This document shows positions 61,615 to 64,000 of a stretch of DNA of 64,000 bases, piece by piece. Origin of the DNA: Phaeospirillum sp. Lineage in GTDB: Bacteria; Pseudomonadota; Alphaproteobacteria; Rhodospirillales; Magnetospirillaceae. The stretch spans positions 1-64,000 of the forward strand of contig JAUSFB010000068.1 in the NCBI GenBank assembly GCA_030651575.1, in the 5' to 3' direction. The notes beneath the pieces are model-generated. The model was not told where the DNA came from, did no database searches, and saw only the letters and a list, made by a program, of their open reading frames with translations. Numbering within the stretch: position 1 is the stretch's first letter; each line of letters starts with the position of its first letter. The position numbers and the translations under genes were made by a program.

Positions 61615-62576
61615 TGAGCCTGCTCTCTTCCCTCAAGATCATGCTGGGCGCGGCGCCCGAGCGGCCGCGCGGCTACACCCCCGAGGCGGCGGCCATGCAC
61701 GAGGCCAAGCGCCAGATCAAGGGCGCCGATCGCGCCCGCGAGATCAAGGCTGCCCATGCCGAGCATAACAGCCACAAATGGCGCAATATCCGCTGGGCCA
61801 CCCTAATCACCATCAACATGGTATTCGTGCTGTCGTTCCGCTTCGACGTGCAACTGGTCGAAGGCTCGCTGACCGGGGCGCGCGTCATCGGCTTTCACAT
61901 GGCCGACCTCAATTCCGCGATTCAGGTGATGCTGGCCTATAAGGTCATCCTGCTCAATCTGGTGATCGGCACCACCACGGTGTTCCTGATGTGGTGGCTG
62001 TTCGGCGGCCGGACGTTCTGTTCCTGGTCGTGCCCCTATCACCTGCTGGCCGAGATCGCCGAGAAAATCCATCTGGCCCTGGCGGCGCGGCGCATGGTGG
62101 TCGATTACCCGTTGCATCGCGGCGCCCGGACCGTGCTTTACGTGGTGTTCGCCCTGCTGGCGCTGATCAGCGGCTATACCGTCTTTGAATCCATCTCGCC
62201 CACCGGTATCGTGTCGCGCGCCCTGATCTATGGGCCGGGGCTGGCCATGGTCTGGGTGATGGGTCTGCTGGTCTACGAAATTGTCTTCATCCGCCGCATG
62301 TGGTGCCGTTATATCTGCCCGATCGGCCTGACCTACGGCTTTGTCGGGGCCATCTCGCCGCTGCGGGTGAAGTACAATCTGGAAAATTGCCTGCACGAGG
62401 GCGATTGCCGCAAGGTATGTTTGGTGCCGCATGTGCTGGAATGCACCAAGAAGACCTATGCCGAGGATGTGGAGGTGGCCATCAGTGCCGACTGTACCCG
62501 CTGTGGGTTGTGCATCGACGCCTGCCCGACCGGTTCGCTCCGGTTCGAGGTCAAGGGCCTGAACAAGCTGCTGTAG
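61614..62576 (+). CDS. nosH: NosH, NapH-like membrane iron-sulfur protein
   Basis: A 320-residue protein sharing one base with nosG (TGATG). About four to five membrane helices; cytoplasmic CSWSCP and CRYICP motifs typical of the NapH/NosR family; and C-terminal ferredoxin sites CLHEGDCRKVC and CTRCGLCIDACP. It likely oxidises quinol and passes electrons to NosG. The long charged N-terminus before the first helix (to about residue 60) is notable. Confidence 0.9.
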   Translation: MSLLSSLKIMLGAAPERPRGYTPEAAAMHEAKRQIKGADRAREIKAAHAEHNSHKWRNIRWATLITINMVFVLSFRFDVQLVEGSLTGARVIGFHMADLNSAIQVMLAYKVILLNLVIGTTTVFLMWWLFGGRTFCSWSCPYHLLAEIAEKIHLALAARRMVVDYPLHRGARTVLYVVFALLALISGYTVFESISPTGIVSRALIYGPGLAMVWVMGLLVYEIVFIRRMWCRYICPIGLTYGFVGAISPLRVKYNLENCLHEGDCRKVCLVPHVLECTKKTYAEDVEVAISADCTRCGLCIDACPTGSLRFEVKGLNKLL

Positions 62577-62590
62577 GTACGGAAACGCGC

Positions 62591-63436
62591 ATGATCACGT
62601 TCGATAACGTTTCAAAGATCTTCAAGCGCCATACGGTTCTCGATGGCGTCAGCCTTGCCATCGAGACTGGCGAGCGGGTGGCGCTGGTCGGTTCCAACGG
62701 CGCCGGCAAGACCACCTTGATCCGCTGCCTGCTGGGCGAGTACCTGCACGAGGGCATGGTGCGGGTGGGCGGGCTCGACCCCAGGGCCAACCGCAAGGTG
62801 GTGCTGTCGCGGGTCGGTTTCGTGCCGCAGATCCCGCCGCCGCTGAAGATGCCGGTGGGCGAGCTGGTGAACTTTTCCGCCGCCGTCTGCGGTTCGGACC
62901 CCGACCGCATCGTCGCCATGGTGCGCGAGCTGGGGCTGGATTGGGACCGGGTGCGTCGACTGCCCTTCGTCAAGCTGTCGGGCGGCATGAAGCAGAAGAT
63001 GCTGATCGGCATCGCGCTTGGCCGCGACGCCGACATCCTGATCATGGACGAGCCCGCCGCCAATCTGGACCCCGAGGCCCGCCACATCTTTTTTCATCAG
63101 TTGCACGAGCGCAAGGACAACGCCGTGATGCTGATCACCAGCCATCGCCTGGACGAGGTGGCGGCCCTGGTCAACCGGGTGATCGAGATGGATCAGGGCA
63201 AGGTTGCGCTGGACGACCGGGTCGCCGACGATGTGGAGATGACGGCGCGGCTGGATTGCGCCATCCGTCTGACGCGGGCCGAATCGGCTTTCGCCAAGGC
63301 AATGGCGGAGTGGCGCTTTGCCTCCGACGACGGCGGCATCAACTGGCGGGGTGTGGTCAACGGCCCCGACCGGCTGCGCTTTCTCGGCGTTCTGGCCCGT
63401 TATGCCGGCCTGATCGCCGGTATCGAGATGAAATAG
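62591..63436 (+). CDS. nosF: NosF, ABC transporter ATPase
   Basis: The product has 281 residues from ATG 62591. Walker A GSNGAGKTT, signature LSGGMKQKM, Walker B ILIMDEPAANLD and switch SHRLDEV are complete. NosF energises NosY, and with NosD delivers sulfur or copper for CuZ assembly. It ends 11 bp before nosL. The C-terminal ~60 residues (IRLTRAESAFAKAMAEW) form the family's extra domain. Confidence 0.94.
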   Translation: MITFDNVSKIFKRHTVLDGVSLAIETGERVALVGSNGAGKTTLIRCLLGEYLHEGMVRVGGLDPRANRKVVLSRVGFVPQIPPPLKMPVGELVNFSAAVCGSDPDRIVAMVRELGLDWDRVRRLPFVKLSGGMKQKMLIGIALGRDADILIMDEPAANLDPEARHIFFHQLHERKDNAVMLITSHRLDEVAALVNRVIEMDQGKVALDDRVADDVEMTARLDCAIRLTRAESAFAKAMAEWRFASDDGGINWRGVVNGPDRLRFLGVLARYAGLIAGIEMK

Positions 63437-63447
63437 GAGGACGGACC

Positions 63448-63948
63448 ATGTGCGATCATCGGATGAGCCGCCGTCACTTCATCGGTCTGGTTCCGGGGTT
63501 CGCCCTGGCCGCCTCCGGCTGTGGCCAGCAGACCACGGGGCCGGTCGAGGTCAAATGGGGCCGCGACACCTGCGACTATTGCGGCATGATCGTCGACGAT
63601 CCCCATTACGCCGCCCAGGTGCGGGGCGGGGCCAATCGCAAGGTCTATAAGTTCGACGACCTCGGCGACGGCATCCTGTTCCTGGCCAAGCAGAGTTGGG
63701 TGGCCGATTCCGCCACCGAATTCTGGGTCGGCGGGCTGGAAACCGGCCAGTGGTTGGACGGGACCAAGGCTTTTTACGTGGGCGGGTTGCGGACGCCCAT
63801 GGCCCACGGTTTTGGGGCGGTGGCCACGCCGCGCGACGGCGCGCTGGACTTCGCCGGTCTCAAGGCCGCCATCCTGGCCAAGGGTTCGACCAGCCGGTGC
63901 GAGCCGGTCGGCTCCAACCCCGTCGTCCCGGCCGGAGAGCCGACATGA
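63448..63948 (+). CDS. nosL: NosL, outer-membrane-type copper lipoprotein chaperone
   Basis: A 166-residue lipoprotein: SRRHFIGLVPGFALAASGC gives the lipobox cysteine. The Cu(I) site CDYCGMIVDDPHYAAQV is conserved, with KVYKFDDLGDGILF and the Met in RTPMAHGFGA. NosL holds Cu(I) for NosDFY to use. AGGAGG lies 7 bp before ATG. Its stop overlaps the nosY ATG. Confidence 0.94.
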   Translation: MCDHRMSRRHFIGLVPGFALAASGCGQQTTGPVEVKWGRDTCDYCGMIVDDPHYAAQVRGGANRKVYKFDDLGDGILFLAKQSWVADSATEFWVGGLETGQWLDGTKAFYVGGLRTPMAHGFGAVATPRDGALDFAGLKAAILAKGSTSRCEPVGSNPVVPAGEPT

Positions 63949-64000
63949 ATGCCTTGTGGTTGACTGCCCGCCTCGATATCGCCGAGTCCCTTCGCGCCCG
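63945..64000 (+). CDS. nosY: NosY, ABC transporter permease (partial, start only)
   Basis: Only the first 18 codons are inside the window (MNALWLTARLDIAESLRA). The ATG overlaps the nosL stop (ATGA). A start with LTARLDIAESLRAR and its position after nosD-G-H-F-L point to NosY, the membrane part of the NosFY transporter. Position is the main evidence. Confidence 0.75.
   Translation, partial: MNALWLTARLDIAESLRA

Overview
The window looks like chromosomal DNA of a GC-rich, facultatively denitrifying alphaproteobacterium of the Rhodospirillales, most like Magnetospirillum. This is an inference from four things: a two-piece (permuted) tmRNA gene next to an alpha-type SspB, a DivL-like kinase, a clade II type nos cluster, and abundant hemerythrin and c-di-GMP proteins. 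No species call is possible from sequence reading alone.

Region 1 (1-7221) is accessory DNA. A prophage remnant holds portal, gpW-like and 5'-truncated terminase genes. It is abruptly joined to a serine recombinase that lacks its catalytic domain. A recombinase partner gene, a small conserved gene and a large low-GC helicase-nuclease (probable phage defence, architecture like Hna) follow. The island stops at four copies of a 10-bp repeat and a tRNA-Ser(CGA) gene whose 3' end faces it.

Region 2 (7.3-30.6 kb) is mostly core: infC, thrS, a sugar-transferase/phosphoesterase operon, an EmrAB-type pump behind a TetR-type operator, pirin, a DivL-like pseudokinase, mtnP, an ABC importer without a binding protein, folA/thyA, a sensor kinase, ssrA, sspB and a cold-shock gene.

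Region 3 (30.7-43.9 kb) carries a rhodanese, sppA, an SDR reductase, a haem protein of the ethylbenzene-dehydrogenase subunit type, two tandem paralogues of unknown function, map, sfsA, methyltransferases, comF, a glutaredoxin and a nitrilase-family amidase.

Region 4 (43.9-53.1 kb) is a signalling block bracketed by two inverted copies of a ~75-85 bp palindromic element. It contains copper proteins, a cNMP-EAL/CZB-GGDEF pair for c-di-GMP turnover, a bacteriohemerythrin, an unusual MBL-cNMP-cNMP-hemerythrin fusion, and a PAS kinase just outside the right copy.

Region 5 (53.1-64.0 kb) is the nitrous oxide reduction cluster: TlpA-like and SCO1 proteins read divergently from nosZ, two dihaem cytochromes, a NosB-like membrane protein, nosD, nosG, nosH, nosF, nosL and the start of nosY. 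The Sec-type NosZ signal peptide, the NosG/NosH ferredoxins and the absence of nosR from the part of the cluster visible here fit clade II.
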